Shown piece after piece: positions 1 through 8,324 of a DNA stretch of 16,066 nt; the stretch's first letter is position 1, and each line of letters starts with the position of its first letter. The position numbers and the translations under genes were made by a program. The DNA is from RGIG4608 sp964534905 (GTDB lineage Bacteria; Bacillota; Clostridia; Oscillospirales; CAG-272), in contig CAZHPZ010000031.1 in assembly GCA_964534905.1 (NCBI GenBank), forward strand, positions 1 through 16,066, in the 5' to 3' direction. The notes under the pieces were generated by a model, which worked only from the letters and a program-made list of their open reading frames with translations, did not search any database and had not been told where the DNA came from.

Positions 1-62
1 TTTTTGCCGTTTTTGTGCAACAATATAATATCGTTTCTCATAAAATCGTTATATCAAGACAA

Positions 63-91
63 ATATCCCGCCGCATATTGCGGCGGGATAT
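63..91 (-). terminator. Hairpin terminator after kduD
   Basis: A perfect 13-bp inverted repeat (ATATCCCGCCGCA at 63-75, TGCGGCGGGATAT at 79-91) with a 3-base loop lies 18 bases beyond the kduD stop. Read on the minus strand, the stem is followed by TTTGTCTTG, a weak U-rich tail. The GC-rich stem and its position support termination of the kduI-kduD transcript. Nothing recognisable lies in bases 1-62. Confidence 0.75.
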
Positions 92-109
92 GAATTATAA
101 TTACTGAAA

Positions 110-913
110 TTACGGCTGCTTACCGAAGTATGCCTGAATACCGCCGTCAACGTAAAGGATCTGACCGTTTACAAAGTCGGAAGCACTTGAAGCCAAGAAT
201 ACTGCGGGTCCTGCAAGATCCTCGGGATCACCCCAACGTCCTGCGGGAGTCTTTGTTTCGGTAATAAAGATATCGAAGGGATGCTTGCTTCCGTCGGGCT
301 GCGTCTCACGAAGAGGAGCAGTCTGAGGAGTTGCAATGTATCCGGGGCCGATAGCGTTACATTGAATATTGTACTGACCGTACTCGGATGCGATATTTCT
401 TGTGAGCATCTTAAGACCGCCCTTTGCGGAGGCGTATGCGGAAACAGTCTCGCGTCCGAACTCGCTCATCATAGAGCAAATATTGATTATTTTACCGCTT
501 CTCTGCTTTATCATCGAAGGCAAAACAGCCTTTGAAACGATAAAGGGTGCATTAAGGTCAACGTCGATAACCTGACGGAACTCGCTCGCTTTCATCTCTA
601 TCATGGGAATTCTCTTGATAATTCCCGCATTATTGACGAGAATGTCGACTACGCCGACCTCCTCCTCGATCTTAGCGATCATTGCCTGAACCGCATCCTC
701 ATCGGTAACGTCGCAAACGTATCCTTTAGCGTCAATTCCCTCTGCCGCATAAGAAGCAAGTCCTCTGTCAACGAACTCCTGCTTTATATCGTTAAAAACG
801 ATCTTAGCACCTGCCGCAGCAAGTCCCTTTGCAATAGCAAAGCCTATTCCGTAAGAAGCACCTGTAATGAGAGCCACCTTGCCCTCAAGGCTGAAATTTT
901 TAGTATTGCTCAT
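110..913 (-). CDS. kduD: SDR-family uronate/gluconate oxidoreductase (KduD / gluconate 5-dehydrogenase type)
   Basis: A 267-residue classical short-chain dehydrogenase/reductase, cytosolic and NAD(P)-dependent. Visible motifs are the cofactor loop TGASYGIG (residues 17-24), NNAG (94-97), catalytic Ser147, and YASAK with Tyr160 and Lys164. In the KduD role it interconverts 2,5-diketo-3-deoxygluconate and 2-keto-3-deoxygluconate, the step after KduI. A strong AGGAGA site sits 7 bases before the ATG. The stop of kduI is only 17 bases upstream, so the two genes form one transcription unit with kduI first. At 267 residues it is longer than enterobacterial KduD (about 253) and its C-terminus resembles gluconate 5-dehydrogenase/DhuD-type enzymes of Firmicutes. 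The exact substrate could therefore be gluconate or a glycosaminoglycan-derived uronate; the SDR assignment is secure and the kduD name rests mainly on the neighbour. Confidence 0.85.
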   Translation of the reverse strand: MSNTKNFSLEGKVALITGASYGIGFAIAKGLAAAGAKIVFNDIKQEFVDRGLASYAAEGIDAKGYVCDVTDEDAVQAMIAKIEEEVGVVDILVNNAGIIKRIPMIEMKASEFRQVIDVDLNAPFIVSKAVLPSMIKQRSGKIINICSMMSEFGRETVSAYASAKGGLKMLTRNIASEYGQYNIQCNAIGPGYIATPQTAPLRETQPDGSKHPFDIFITETKTPAGRWGDPEDLAGPAVFLASSASDFVNGQILYVDGGIQAYFGKQP

Positions 914-930
914 ATCAATTTCTCCTTATT

Positions 931-1761
931 TTATCTGAGATCCTTAGTCTTTATATGGTCCATATCGGTAAATTCCTGATTTTCTCCGCACATAGCCCAA
1001 ATAAACGAATAATTTCTTGTTCCTACTCCGCTGTGAATTGACCAGGAGGGCGAAATTACAGCCTCCTCGTTGTGCATAATAATATGTCTTGTTTCATTGG
1101 GCTCGCCCATCATATGGAATACCGCATCATCCTCTCCCATATCAAGATAGAAATATACCTCCATTCTTCTTGCATGGGTGTGTGAGGGCATCGTATTCCA
1201 GTTGGAGCCGACCTCAAGCTGAGTAAGTCCCATAGAAAGCTGGCAGGACTGCATTACCTCAGGATGTATATACTGATTGATAACTCTCTTGTTACAGTCC
1301 TCAACAGATCCGCACGGTACCTTTCTTGCCTTTGATATATCTATCTTTCTGATAGGATATTCGGTATGTGCCGGGCAGGAGGTAGCATAAAATTTAGCGG
1401 GAGACTCGGGATCGGTGCTTCTGAACACGATATCCTTGTGTCCTCTTCCGACATAAATACCGTCTCTGGGATTCATCTCATAAACCTCACCGTCGATAAC
1501 TATCTCACCCTTACCGCCGACGTTAATACATCCAAGCTCTCTGCGCTGAAGGAAATAATCGGCTGCAAGCTCCTTTCCTACCTCAAGAGTAAGCTCCTTG
1601 TGCACAGGATAAATACCGAGAACGATTATTCTGTCGATATGACTGTAAACCGTTTTCACATTATCCTCGGTAAAAAGTCCCGAAATATGAAACTCCTCTC
1701 TGAGTCTGTCTGTCGTATAATATTTTACGTCCTTTGCATTGGCTGCATCTCTGACTTCCAT
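931..1761 (-). CDS. kduI: 5-dehydro-4-deoxy-D-glucuronate isomerase
   Basis: A 276-residue cupin-fold isomerase that converts 5-keto-4-deoxyuronate, the product of pectin or glycosaminoglycan lyases, into 2,5-diketo-3-deoxygluconate in the cytosol. The metal ligands fit the KduI pattern His-x-His-x4-Glu...His: His194, His196 and Glu201 in the segment HTHARRMEVY, and His243 in SWSIHSG. The length matches the family (276-280). An AAAGGAG site 7 bases before the ATG decides the start. It precedes kduD by 17 bases, so substrate flows from this enzyme to the next gene product. No lyase, transporter, kdgK or kdgA gene is present in the window, so the rest of the pathway must be elsewhere. It is transcribed away from lon. 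Confidence 0.95.
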   Translation of the reverse strand: MEVRDAANAKDVKYYTTDRLREEFHISGLFTEDNVKTVYSHIDRIIVLGIYPVHKELTLEVGKELAADYFLQRRELGCINVGGKGEIVIDGEVYEMNPRDGIYVGRGHKDIVFRSTDPESPAKFYATSCPAHTEYPIRKIDISKARKVPCGSVEDCNKRVINQYIHPEVMQSCQLSMGLTQLEVGSNWNTMPSHTHARRMEVYFYLDMGEDDAVFHMMGEPNETRHIIMHNEEAVISPSWSIHSGVGTRNYSFIWAMCGENQEFTDMDHIKTKDLR

Positions 1762-1786
1762 ATTAAATCTCCTTTGAACTAAAATT

Positions 1787-1818
1787 ACTATATACTAAAG
1801 ATACCACATTTTGCAAAA
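1787..1818 (-). promoter_or_regulatory. Possible kduI promoter with overlapping TTTTGCAAAA palindrome
   Basis: On the minus strand TTGCAA (1811-1816) and TATAGT (1787-1792) are 18 bases apart, a weak sigma-A-like pair just before the kduI ribosome binding site. The 10-bp perfect palindrome TTTTGCAAAA (1809-1818) covers the -35 position and could be a repressor half-site or operator. It is short and AT-rich enough to occur by chance. Confidence 0.3.
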
Positions 1819-1926
1819 TAAATCAAGTGATTTTGAAAAATTATTATTGTTAATTATTTATCTATCCCCGTCAACTAAAATTGATACAATATTTTTCAAA
1901 AAGGTGTGGAATTTTTGCTTACTTTA

Positions 1927-1935
1927 TGTTATAAT
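1927..1935 (+). promoter_or_regulatory. Extended -10 promoter for lon
   Basis: TGTTATAAT is a consensus TATAAT (1930-1935) with the extended -10 TG one base upstream. No good -35 is seen: the hexamer 17 bases upstream is TGGAAT, which matches only three positions, a common compensation for an extended -10. The predicted transcript start is near 1942, giving a leader of about 34 bases before the lon ATG at 1976. No CIRCE (HrcA) or CtsR heptad repeat is visible, so heat-shock control is not evident from the sequence. Confidence 0.7.
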
Positions 1936-1975
1936 GAATATTATTAATACAATTATTCAGCAATACGGAGGCTAT

Positions 1976-4384
1976 ATGGCTCGTTATATAGAAAAGGTGG
2001 AGGAGCTGACTCTTCCGACAGTCGTTCTTAACGGAACGGTTGCCTTCCCCGCCGCAGTAGTCAACTTCGAACTAACTGACGGTGCGAACATTGCCGCAGT
2101 CGAAGCGGCAAACAACACAAATTCGTTCATTTTCATAGTATCAAAAAAGGAAATATCCAATGCTCCAATCGATTTTTCGAACATATTCAAAATCGGAACG
2201 GTAGCAAAAATAAAGCAATCAATAAAAACCCCCGAGGGCAAGCTTCGTGTGATTGCAGAGGGATTTGCACGCGCCGTGGTTCAGGAATACACCGAGCTTA
2301 ACAATTACCGCGCGGCAAATGTAATATGCAAGCTACTCACCCTTGCCGACGGTGAGGATGTCCGTTCGGAAGCCTTAATACGCGAGGCAATGATCGCAGT
2401 CGAAAAAATGGTGGGATATCTCCCCGCCTCGTCCAAGGAACTCCTTGCCAGTGCAAGCGAAATAAAAAGCTCCGGTGCCCTTGCGGACTTCATTGCTTCA
2501 AACATACTTGTACGTCTTTCCGACAAACAGGAGATACTCTCCATCTTTGAGCCTCTCTCCCGTCTTGAAAGGCTTATAGTCATAATTGAAGAGGAAACCG
2601 AGCTTTTGGAATGCGAAAGTTCCATACACAAGGAGGTTCGTGCACGCCTTAATCAAAACCAAAAGGATTATTATCTCCGAGAACAGCTCCGTGTTATAAG
2701 AGAGGAGCTCGGAGAGAGTAACGACGGTGATGAATACACCGAACGTATTCTTGCGGCACATTTGCCCAAGGAAGCCGAGGAAAAGCTCTTAAAGGATGCC
2801 GAACGCACCTCAAAGCTTCCCTTCGGATCGGCTGAGCTTTCGGTTATGAGAACATATTTCGATACCGTTCTCGACATTCCGTGGAACAAGTCCACAAAAG
2901 ACAGAGCGGATGTATCTGCCGCCTCAAAAATTCTTGAGCGTGACCACGACGGACTTGAAGATGTAAAGCGCAGAATACTTGAATTTCTTGCTGTAAAGGA
3001 GCTTAATCCCGATCTGAAAAATCAGATCATTTGTCTTGTGGGTCCTCCCGGAGTCGGTAAAACCTCAATAGCCTCATCAATAGCGGCGGCTATGAAACGT
3101 AAATACGTACGTGTTTCTCTCGGCGGCGTCAGAGATGAAGCGGATATACGCGGTCATCGCAAAACCTATGTAGGCGCTATGCCCGGAAGAATCATAAATG
3201 CTCTTATCGAAGCGAAGGTAAGTAACCCCCTCATTCTTCTTGACGAAATAGATAAGCTTACAAGCGATGCACACGGAGATCCGACATCGGCACTTCTTGA
3301 GGTACTTGACAGCGAACAAAACAAAGCTTTTCGCGATCACTTCGTCGAGCTTCCGTTTGACCTGTCGAATTGCTTCTTCATCGCGACCGCAAACACTCTC
3401 GATACCATTCCGCGTCCTCTTATCGACAGAATGGAAATAATCGAAATAAAGATTTACACAAAGCGCGAAAAGATGAGCATAGCCAAGAATCATCTTATTC
3501 CTAAGCAGCTTAAGCGCCACGGTCTCGGCAAGCGCTCGCTTAAAATAACCGATTCGGCACTTGAAGCGATAATCGACCGTTATACGCACGAGGCGGGAGT
3601 TCGTAATCTTGAGAGAACAATAGCGTCTCTCTGCAGAAAAGCCGCCTACAAGATCGTTGCAGACGGAGCAAAATCCATAACGGTAAGTGCCGAAAACATT
3701 TCGGAGTTTCTCGGAGAAAGCAAATTTACTCCCGAACGCATAGAAGAATGCAATGAGATAGGAACGGTAAACGGTCTTGCTTATACGGAGCTTGGCGGTG
3801 ATATGCTGAGAATTGAAGCGACAATCCTTGACGGTACCGGAAAGCTTGAACTTACCGGCTCACTCGGAGACGTTATGAAGGAATCCGCACATATAGCCAT
3901 CAGCTATGTACGCTCCATAGCAAAGGAATACGGTATTCCGTCCGATTTCTATAAGACAAAGGATATACATATCCATGCTCCGGAGGGCGCAGTACCCAAG
4001 GACGGTCCGAGTGCGGGCGTTACCATGGTAACGGCACTTGTAAGTGCACTTTCGGAAATTCCCGTAAAGCGTGATATCGCAATGACAGGAGAAATAACGC
4101 TCCGCGGAAAGGTATTGCCGATAGGCGGTCTTAAGGAAAAGACCATGGCGGCATACAATGCAGGCATAAAGAAAGTACTTATTCCCGAGGCTAACCTCAA
4201 GGACCTTGCGGATATAGATCCTCTTGCAAGAGAAAATCTTCAGTTCATTCCCTGCAAGACTCTCGCGGATGTATTACAAAATGCACTTGTAAGAGATGAG
4301 AGCACATCATTTTCACACAATGATATTCAAAGCATACCGAACGAAGCTATGTGCTCGGTAGGCTCCACCATTTACAGAAAGTAG
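1976..4384 (+). CDS. lon: ATP-dependent Lon protease (LonA)
   Basis: An 802-residue cytosolic AAA+ serine protease that degrades misfolded and regulatory proteins. The N-terminal LAN domain begins at about residue 11. A coiled linker around 232-247 (DYYLREQLRVIREELGE) precedes the ATPase, with Walker A GPPGVGKT (356-363), Walker B ILLDEID (420-426), sensor-1 Asn473 and an arginine-finger candidate Arg485. The C-terminal protease carries the Ser-Lys dyad: Ser679 in KDGPSAG and Lys720 in GGLKEK. The reading frame is open back to a TTG at 1811, but the ATG at 1976 is chosen: it has ACGGAGG just upstream, the promoter lies inside the would-be extension, and the protein then begins like other LonA (MARYIEKVEELTLP). 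The length fits the family (770-820). A tail of about 28 Ser/Asn-rich residues follows the conserved protease core. engB starts 6 bases after its stop, the order found in Bacillus subtilis. Confidence 0.97.
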   Translation: MARYIEKVEELTLPTVVLNGTVAFPAAVVNFELTDGANIAAVEAANNTNSFIFIVSKKEISNAPIDFSNIFKIGTVAKIKQSIKTPEGKLRVIAEGFARAVVQEYTELNNYRAANVICKLLTLADGEDVRSEALIREAMIAVEKMVGYLPASSKELLASASEIKSSGALADFIASNILVRLSDKQEILSIFEPLSRLERLIVIIEEETELLECESSIHKEVRARLNQNQKDYYLREQLRVIREELGESNDGDEYTERILAAHLPKEAEEKLLKDAERTSKLPFGSAELSVMRTYFDTVLDIPWNKSTKDRADVSAASKILERDHDGLEDVKRRILEFLAVKELNPDLKNQIICLVGPPGVGKTSIASSIAAAMKRKYVRVSLGGVRDEADIRGHRKTYVGAMPGRIINALIEAKVSNPLILLDEIDKLTSDAHGDPTSALLEVLDSEQNKAFRDHFVELPFDLSNCFFIATANTLDTIPRPLIDRMEIIEIKIYTKREKMSIAKNHLIPKQLKRHGLGKRSLKITDSALEAIIDRYTHEAGVRNLERTIASLCRKAAYKIVADGAKSITVSAENISEFLGESKFTPERIEECNEIGTVNGLAYTELGGDMLRIEATILDGTGKLELTGSLGDVMKESAHIAISYVRSIAKEYGIPSDFYKTKDIHIHAPEGAVPKDGPSAGVTMVTALVSALSEIPVKRDIAMTGEITLRGKVLPIGGLKEKTMAAYNAGIKKVLIPEANLKDLADIDPLARENLQFIPCKTLADVLQNALVRDESTSFSHNDIQSIPNEAMCSVGSTIYRK

Positions 4385-4390
4385 GACAAT

Positions 4391-4993
4391 ATGGCAGTAA
4401 ATATTCAGAACACAAATCTTCGTATCAGTGCGGGATTTGCAAAGCAATTTCCGACCGATCCGATGAAGCAGGTTGCCTTTTCTGGACGCTCCAACGTCGG
4501 AAAAAGCTCACTTATAAATACGATTTTAGGCAGAAAAAGTCTCGCACGTGTTTCCTCAATGCCCGGAAAGACGATAACAATTAACTTTTATGACGTTGAT
4601 AAGAAACTGTTTTTAGTGGATCTTCCCGGATACGGATACGCAAAGCGTCAAGCCGAAAATAAAAAGGCTTGGTCCTCTCTTACGGACGGATACTTTACGC
4701 AAAACAAAAATATAGATCTGTTATCACTTGTCATTCAACTTGTCGACTGCAAGGTCGGCATCACCGCAGATGATGCGATGATGATATCATTTCTTAACGA
4801 AACGGAAATCCCCTATATCATCGTTGCGACAAAGGTAGACAAGCTTAACAAAACAGACAGAGCGGCTCAGCTCGAGAAAATCGCAAAAAATGAGCTTCTC
4901 CGTGACGGCACCGCGGTAATTCCCTTTTCATCACATACGGGTGAGGGAAAAACAGAGCTTTTGAGAGAAATATTTAAGTATACAAATCTTTAA
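4391..4993 (+). CDS. engB: Ribosome biogenesis GTPase EngB/YsxC
   Basis: A 200-residue single-domain GTPase of the TrmE-Era-EngA-EngB family that assists late maturation of the 50S subunit; it is usually essential in Firmicutes. Motifs in order: G1 GRSNVGKS (32-39), G2 around Thr61 in the PGKT loop, G3 DLPGYG (77-82), G4 TKVD (147-150), and G5 SSHTGEG (180-186). The length is typical (about 195-210). The start follows the lon stop by 6 bases with only a weak AGGAC site, so translational coupling to lon is likely. The lon-engB (ysxC) pairing is conserved in Firmicutes and supports the name. Confidence 0.96.
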   Translation: MAVNIQNTNLRISAGFAKQFPTDPMKQVAFSGRSNVGKSSLINTILGRKSLARVSSMPGKTITINFYDVDKKLFLVDLPGYGYAKRQAENKKAWSSLTDGYFTQNKNIDLLSLVIQLVDCKVGITADDAMMISFLNETEIPYIIVATKVDKLNKTDRAAQLEKIAKNELLRDGTAVIPFSSHTGEGKTELLREIFKYTNL

Positions 4994-5006
4994 GTAGGAG
5001 GCAATT

Positions 5007-5768
5007 ATGCTGTCAAGCTTTCTTAATCAGATACCGCAAATGCTTCTTATGCTTCCGGCGGTCTTGATATCGCTCTCGGTACACGAGTCGGCACACGCAT
5101 ACACCGCCCACAAGCTCGGCGACGATACTGCCAAAAATCTCGGCAGAATCACTCTCAATCCTATGAAACACTTTAATCTTCTCGGATTTCTTTCAATGGT
5201 ATTCTTCAGCGTAGGCTGGGCAAATCCCGTACCGATCAACACAAGAAATTTTAAAAATCCAAGAAGAGATATGGCTATCAGCTCCGCGGCAGGACCGCTT
5301 TCAAATCTTTGCCTTGCCGCAATATTCACTATTCTCTTACGTATAGTTATGATACCTCTTTCGGATATGGTACTCATTCCGCAGGCAGGATATTATTATA
5401 TCGACGAGGAGGTCGCCGCAAGCCCTGCGTTCGTCATTCTCGCTCTTTTGGCGGTAATGCTCTATCTCGGAATAGTTTTAAATCTTAACCTTATGGTATT
5501 CAACCTTATTCCGATCCCCCCCTTCGACGGTTCGAGAATAGCGTTTATATTTCTTCCAACGGATCTCTATTTCAAGGTTATGAAATACGAAAGATACATT
5601 ATGATAGGCTTCATAGTACTGCTTGCAAGCGGAATAATAAATCTTCCTCTCAGCATCATCACCGATTGGATAAGCGATCTTATGTTTACTGTCACGGGTA
5701 TGCCCGAGGACGCTCTCTGGGGAGCGATAAGCAATATTTTAGGACGCTTACCTACATTTTCACTTTGA
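5007..5768 (+). CDS. M50-family intramembrane metalloprotease (site-2 protease-like, rhomboid-size)
   Basis: A 253-residue polytopic membrane protein with the zinc motif HExxH (His26, Glu27, His30 in SVHESAHAY) inside the first hydrophobic segment, and the third ligand Asp174 in the NxxPxPPFDG motif (166-175). Hydrophobic segments lie at roughly 11-31, 57-70, 100-118, 143-168 and 195-215. There is no PDZ domain, so this is the compact M50B subgroup (YwhC/SpoIVFB-like), not RseP/RasP. The substrate is unknown; such proteases cut membrane-tethered regulators or signal remnants. A strong AGGAGG site precedes the ATG, 13 bases after engB, and scpA follows after 25 bases. In many Clostridia this M50 gene sits directly before scpA, which argues for a housekeeping role but does not identify one. 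Confidence 0.9.
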   Translation: MLSSFLNQIPQMLLMLPAVLISLSVHESAHAYTAHKLGDDTAKNLGRITLNPMKHFNLLGFLSMVFFSVGWANPVPINTRNFKNPRRDMAISSAAGPLSNLCLAAIFTILLRIVMIPLSDMVLIPQAGYYYIDEEVAASPAFVILALLAVMLYLGIVLNLNLMVFNLIPIPPFDGSRIAFIFLPTDLYFKVMKYERYIMIGFIVLLASGIINLPLSIITDWISDLMFTVTGMPEDALWGAISNILGRLPTFSL

Positions 5769-5793
5769 TAAACAATCACTTTAGGAGTTTTTA

Positions 5794-6585
5794 ATGGAAA
5801 CCATCACATACCGTCTCGATCAGTTTGAGGGGCCTCTCGATCTTCTCTTGACGCTGATACACAAAAACAAAGTTAATATTGAGGATATTCCGATATCTCT
5901 TATTTGCGATCAGTATATGGAATACATTACCGAAGCGCAAAAAATGGATATGGAAATCGCGTCCGAATTCATTGTGATGGCAAGCGACCTTATGCTTATA
6001 AAAAGCAAGCTTCTTCTTCCCCGAATCAAGGACGATGAGGAAGATCCGAGAAAGTCTCTTACAGATGCCCTGCTTCGCTATCAGCAGGCTAAGGAAGCAA
6101 GCGAAAAAATGCAGCCTCTTTACGCTATGTACTCTCTGCGTGCTGTCAAGGACACCGATGAAATAAGCGTTGACCGTTCGTTTGTGGCAAATCAGGACAT
6201 AGAGTCTCTTTACAAGGCAATGCGAAGAATAGTCGATTTCAACGACGCCATGGACGACGCCAAGAAAAACGCATTCACACCGATGATTGCACGTCCGATA
6301 GTTCCCGTGGAACACAAGATACTTCAGATAATGACAAGGCTTAATTCGAAAAAATTTCAAACTCTTGAGGATTTTATTTCGGACAGTGTGTCTCTTCCCG
6401 ATATGATAGCGATATTTATGGGAGTGCTTGAGCTTGTAAAAACCAAGCGCATTCTTCTTGTAGAGGACGGAGAGCCGTCAAGCGACGGATACGGAATAGA
6501 TACGGTATTCACATTGAATGAAAATTACGTTCCCGAAGCGGAAAACACTTCAAGCAACAGCCGAGAAAGCGAGGATAATGATTAA
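5794..6585 (+). CDS. scpA: Segregation and condensation protein A (kleisin ScpA)
   Basis: A 263-residue kleisin that bridges the two heads of the Smc dimer and binds ScpB, forming the bacterial condensin that resolves sister chromosomes. The hallmark FEGPLDLLL is at residues 11-19 in the N-terminal Smc-neck-binding domain. The central part is charged and linker-like (75-125). The C-terminal winged helix ends with the conserved FMGVLELVKTKRI (208-220). The C-terminal 25 residues are acidic and Ser/Asn-rich, probably disordered. A TAGGAG site precedes the ATG. The stop overlaps the scpB start (TAATG), so the two subunits are translationally coupled. Confidence 0.97.
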   Translation: METITYRLDQFEGPLDLLLTLIHKNKVNIEDIPISLICDQYMEYITEAQKMDMEIASEFIVMASDLMLIKSKLLLPRIKDDEEDPRKSLTDALLRYQQAKEASEKMQPLYAMYSLRAVKDTDEISVDRSFVANQDIESLYKAMRRIVDFNDAMDDAKKNAFTPMIARPIVPVEHKILQIMTRLNSKKFQTLEDFISDSVSLPDMIAIFMGVLELVKTKRILLVEDGEPSSDGYGIDTVFTLNENYVPEAENTSSNSRESEDND

Positions 6586-7205
6586 TGGACAATATAAAGA
6601 GCATTGAGACAGAGGCACAAGCACCGAAAAATCCCATCGCCGCAATTGAGGCTATAATTTTTGCGGCGGGGTATCCGATGAGATACGAAAAAATAGCATC
6701 CTCACTATCCCTCTCCGAGGGTGATGTAAGAAAATACGTTTCCGAGCTTGCCGAAAAATACGAGTCCGACGAGCACGGAATAAAGGTACTTATGTTTGAT
6801 CAAACATGCCAATTCTGTACCAAGGAGCAATTCGGCACTTATATTCGCGAGGCGCTCGGCATAAAGCGAGGCGGTAATCTCTCCGCATCCTCGATGGAGG
6901 TCCTCGCCATAGTCGCATATAATCAGCCTGTAACGAGAAGCTTTGTTGACCTTGTAAGAGGAGTGGATTCAAGCTACGCTATGAACTCTCTTATAGACAA
7001 GGGCTTGATAGACTGCTCGGGAAGATTGGAAGCGCCCGGCAGGCCTATGCTCTACTCCACCACCGATAAATTCTTACGTGTATTCGGAATAAGCTCTGTA
7101 AACGAGCTTCCCAAGGTAGAGCTTCTCAGAACAAGCTCCGAGCAAATGGAGATATCCATTCCGGAAAGTGACGAGGAACAGAGTGAGGACAAGCAAGTCG
7201 AATAG
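6585..7205 (+). CDS. scpB: Segregation and condensation protein B (kite ScpB)
   Basis: A 206-residue kite protein of the Smc-ScpAB condensin. It has two winged-helix domains (about 15-90 and 95-170) with the signature run LAIVAYNQPVTR (107-118), RGVDSSYA around 124-131, and PGRPMLY near 151-157. The acidic C-terminal tail after about residue 185 is variable in the family. Its ATG overlaps the last base of the scpA stop codon and a GAGGAT lies upstream inside scpA. The length is slightly above the usual 185-200 because of a short N-terminal extension and the acidic tail. Confidence 0.97.
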   Translation: MDNIKSIETEAQAPKNPIAAIEAIIFAAGYPMRYEKIASSLSLSEGDVRKYVSELAEKYESDEHGIKVLMFDQTCQFCTKEQFGTYIREALGIKRGGNLSASSMEVLAIVAYNQPVTRSFVDLVRGVDSSYAMNSLIDKGLIDCSGRLEAPGRPMLYSTTDKFLRVFGISSVNELPKVELLRTSSEQMEISIPESDEEQSEDKQVE

Positions 7206-7277
7206 ATTTAATTACACAAATAATCAAAGGAGGAATGAAAAATCAAAGCGCTATATATATTTCTAATAATTATCGCT

Positions 7278-7901
7278 ATGCTGTTTCTCCTTTTGTCCGT
7301 AAGGATAGCAATAAACATTGTTTACAGCGAAAGCGTATTTGTATATCTTAAAATTCTTTTTATAAAAATAAGGCTTTATCCCTCAAGGGATAAAAAGAGC
7401 AAATCCAATAAGTCAAAGAGAAACGAAAACGCCGAGCAAAAAAAGCCGAGGACTGTTATTAAAAATGTTAATGAAAGCGAAGACAGCGAGCGGGGACTTT
7501 TAGAATCGGTAAAGCTCATCACCGATATTCTGTCGACATTTCTTAAAGCCTTTTCAAAGTATCTTCACATAAATCTTGCAAGAGTACACATCAAGATTGC
7601 CACATTCGATGCGGCAAAAACCGCTATAATGTACGGTGCGGTAAGCGGAGCTCTTGCTTGCCTGCTCGATACTCTCGACAGTATAACAAACCTTGACAAA
7701 ATAAAGAATTCGTCCGTCAACGTATACACCGATTATCTCTCGGAAAAATGCGAGGCTGATATAAATATAACGCTCGGAATCAGCGTTTTCGGTGCACTTG
7801 CAACGCTTTTTAAGACATTAATACGATATATAAAGCAAAGATTCAATACCCAAATAAAAACCGAAAGGAACAAACAAAATGGCAAACGAAAACAGATTTG
7901 A
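7278..7901 (+). CDS. ytfI: DUF2953 membrane-anchored protein (YtfI-like), start uncertain
   Basis: A family of unknown function found directly before ytfJ in many spore formers. The first standard in-frame start is the ATG at 7278, giving 207 residues. The frame continues upstream without a stop to 7239 and encodes the hydrophobic residues KIKALYIFLIIIA, which would complete one N-terminal membrane helix. A very strong AAAGGAGG (7226-7233) lies 8 bases before an in-frame ATC at 7242, while the nearest ATG (7235) is in another frame and only one base from the Shine-Dalgarno. The true start is probably upstream of 7278. After the anchor come a Lys/Asn-rich linker (about 36-75) and the DUF2953 core VHIKIATFDAAKTAIMYGA. 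The C-terminus is strongly basic. It overlaps ytfJ by 23 bases. Confidence 0.8.
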   Translation: MLFLLLSVRIAINIVYSESVFVYLKILFIKIRLYPSRDKKSKSNKSKRNENAEQKKPRTVIKNVNESEDSERGLLESVKLITDILSTFLKAFSKYLHINLARVHIKIATFDAAKTAIMYGAVSGALACLLDTLDSITNLDKIKNSSVNVYTDYLSEKCEADINITLGISVFGALATLFKTLIRYIKQRFNTQIKTERNKQNGKRKQI

Positions 7902-8313
7902 TGAAATGTTTAAAACATCATTCGAAAGCATCAAGCGTATGCTCGACTCCAATACTATCGTAGGCACCCCCATAGAAACCTCATCGGGCACTACTATTAT
8001 CCCTATATCAAAGCTTTCCGTTGGATTTGCCACCGGTGGCGTAGACGGCAGTACACAGCCTCAAAAATCAAATAAATTCGGAGGCGGAGGCGGAAGCGGA
8101 ATGAGCGTTTCTCCTGTCGGATTTCTCGTAATAGACAAAAACGGAAAAACAGATTTTATCGGTGTTGACGGCAAGTCGGCAATCGATCCCGTTGAGCAGG
8201 CATGCGATCTTCTCGACAGAACACCCGATATAGTTCAAAAAATAAAAAATATCATTGACGGAGTAGCCTCAAAGCCCGAAAAGGTGGTAGTTGAGGATAT
8301 CTCAAGCAAATAA
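7879..8313 (+). CDS. ytfJ: GerW-family sporulation protein YtfJ
   Basis: A 144-residue protein of the GerW/YtfJ family, made in the forespore of Bacilli and Clostridia and linked to spore germination; the molecular role is not settled. The family core is seen in the helical N-terminus (about 5-25), the segment GTTIIPISKLSVGFATGG (about 37-54), a glycine-rich linker FGGGGGSG (67-74) and SPVGFLVIDKNGKTDFIGV (about 78-96). The start ATG has AAAGGAAC upstream and lies 23 bases inside ytfI, which implies coupled translation. The presence of this gene is the clearest sign that the organism belongs to an endospore-forming lineage. The C-terminal helix (DPVEQACDLLDRTPDIVQKI) is amphipathic. Confidence 0.93.
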   Translation: MANENRFDEMFKTSFESIKRMLDSNTIVGTPIETSSGTTIIPISKLSVGFATGGVDGSTQPQKSNKFGGGGGSGMSVSPVGFLVIDKNGKTDFIGVDGKSAIDPVEQACDLLDRTPDIVQKIKNIIDGVASKPEKVVVEDISSK

Positions 8314-8324
8314 GTAATATCAAA

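Noticed and set aside
1..41. A possible minus-strand gene start (ATG at 41) running off the left edge.
   Set aside because: There is no Shine-Dalgarno, only 13 codons are visible, and the region directly follows the kduD terminator.
1811..1975. A 55-residue N-terminal extension of Lon starting at TTG.
   Set aside because: The extension is AT-rich, has no ribosome binding site, contains the lon promoter, and is not part of LonA proteins. The ATG at 1976 has a good Shine-Dalgarno.
1836..1975. Heat-shock operators (CIRCE or CtsR boxes) before lon.
   Set aside because: Neither TTAGCACTC-N9-GAGTGCTAA nor the GGTCAAA direct repeat is present.
5791..6360. Open frame of 189 codons on the minus strand, antisense to scpA.
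   Set aside because: Cys/His/Phe-rich composition typical of a reverse-complement shadow; scpA carries all family motifs.
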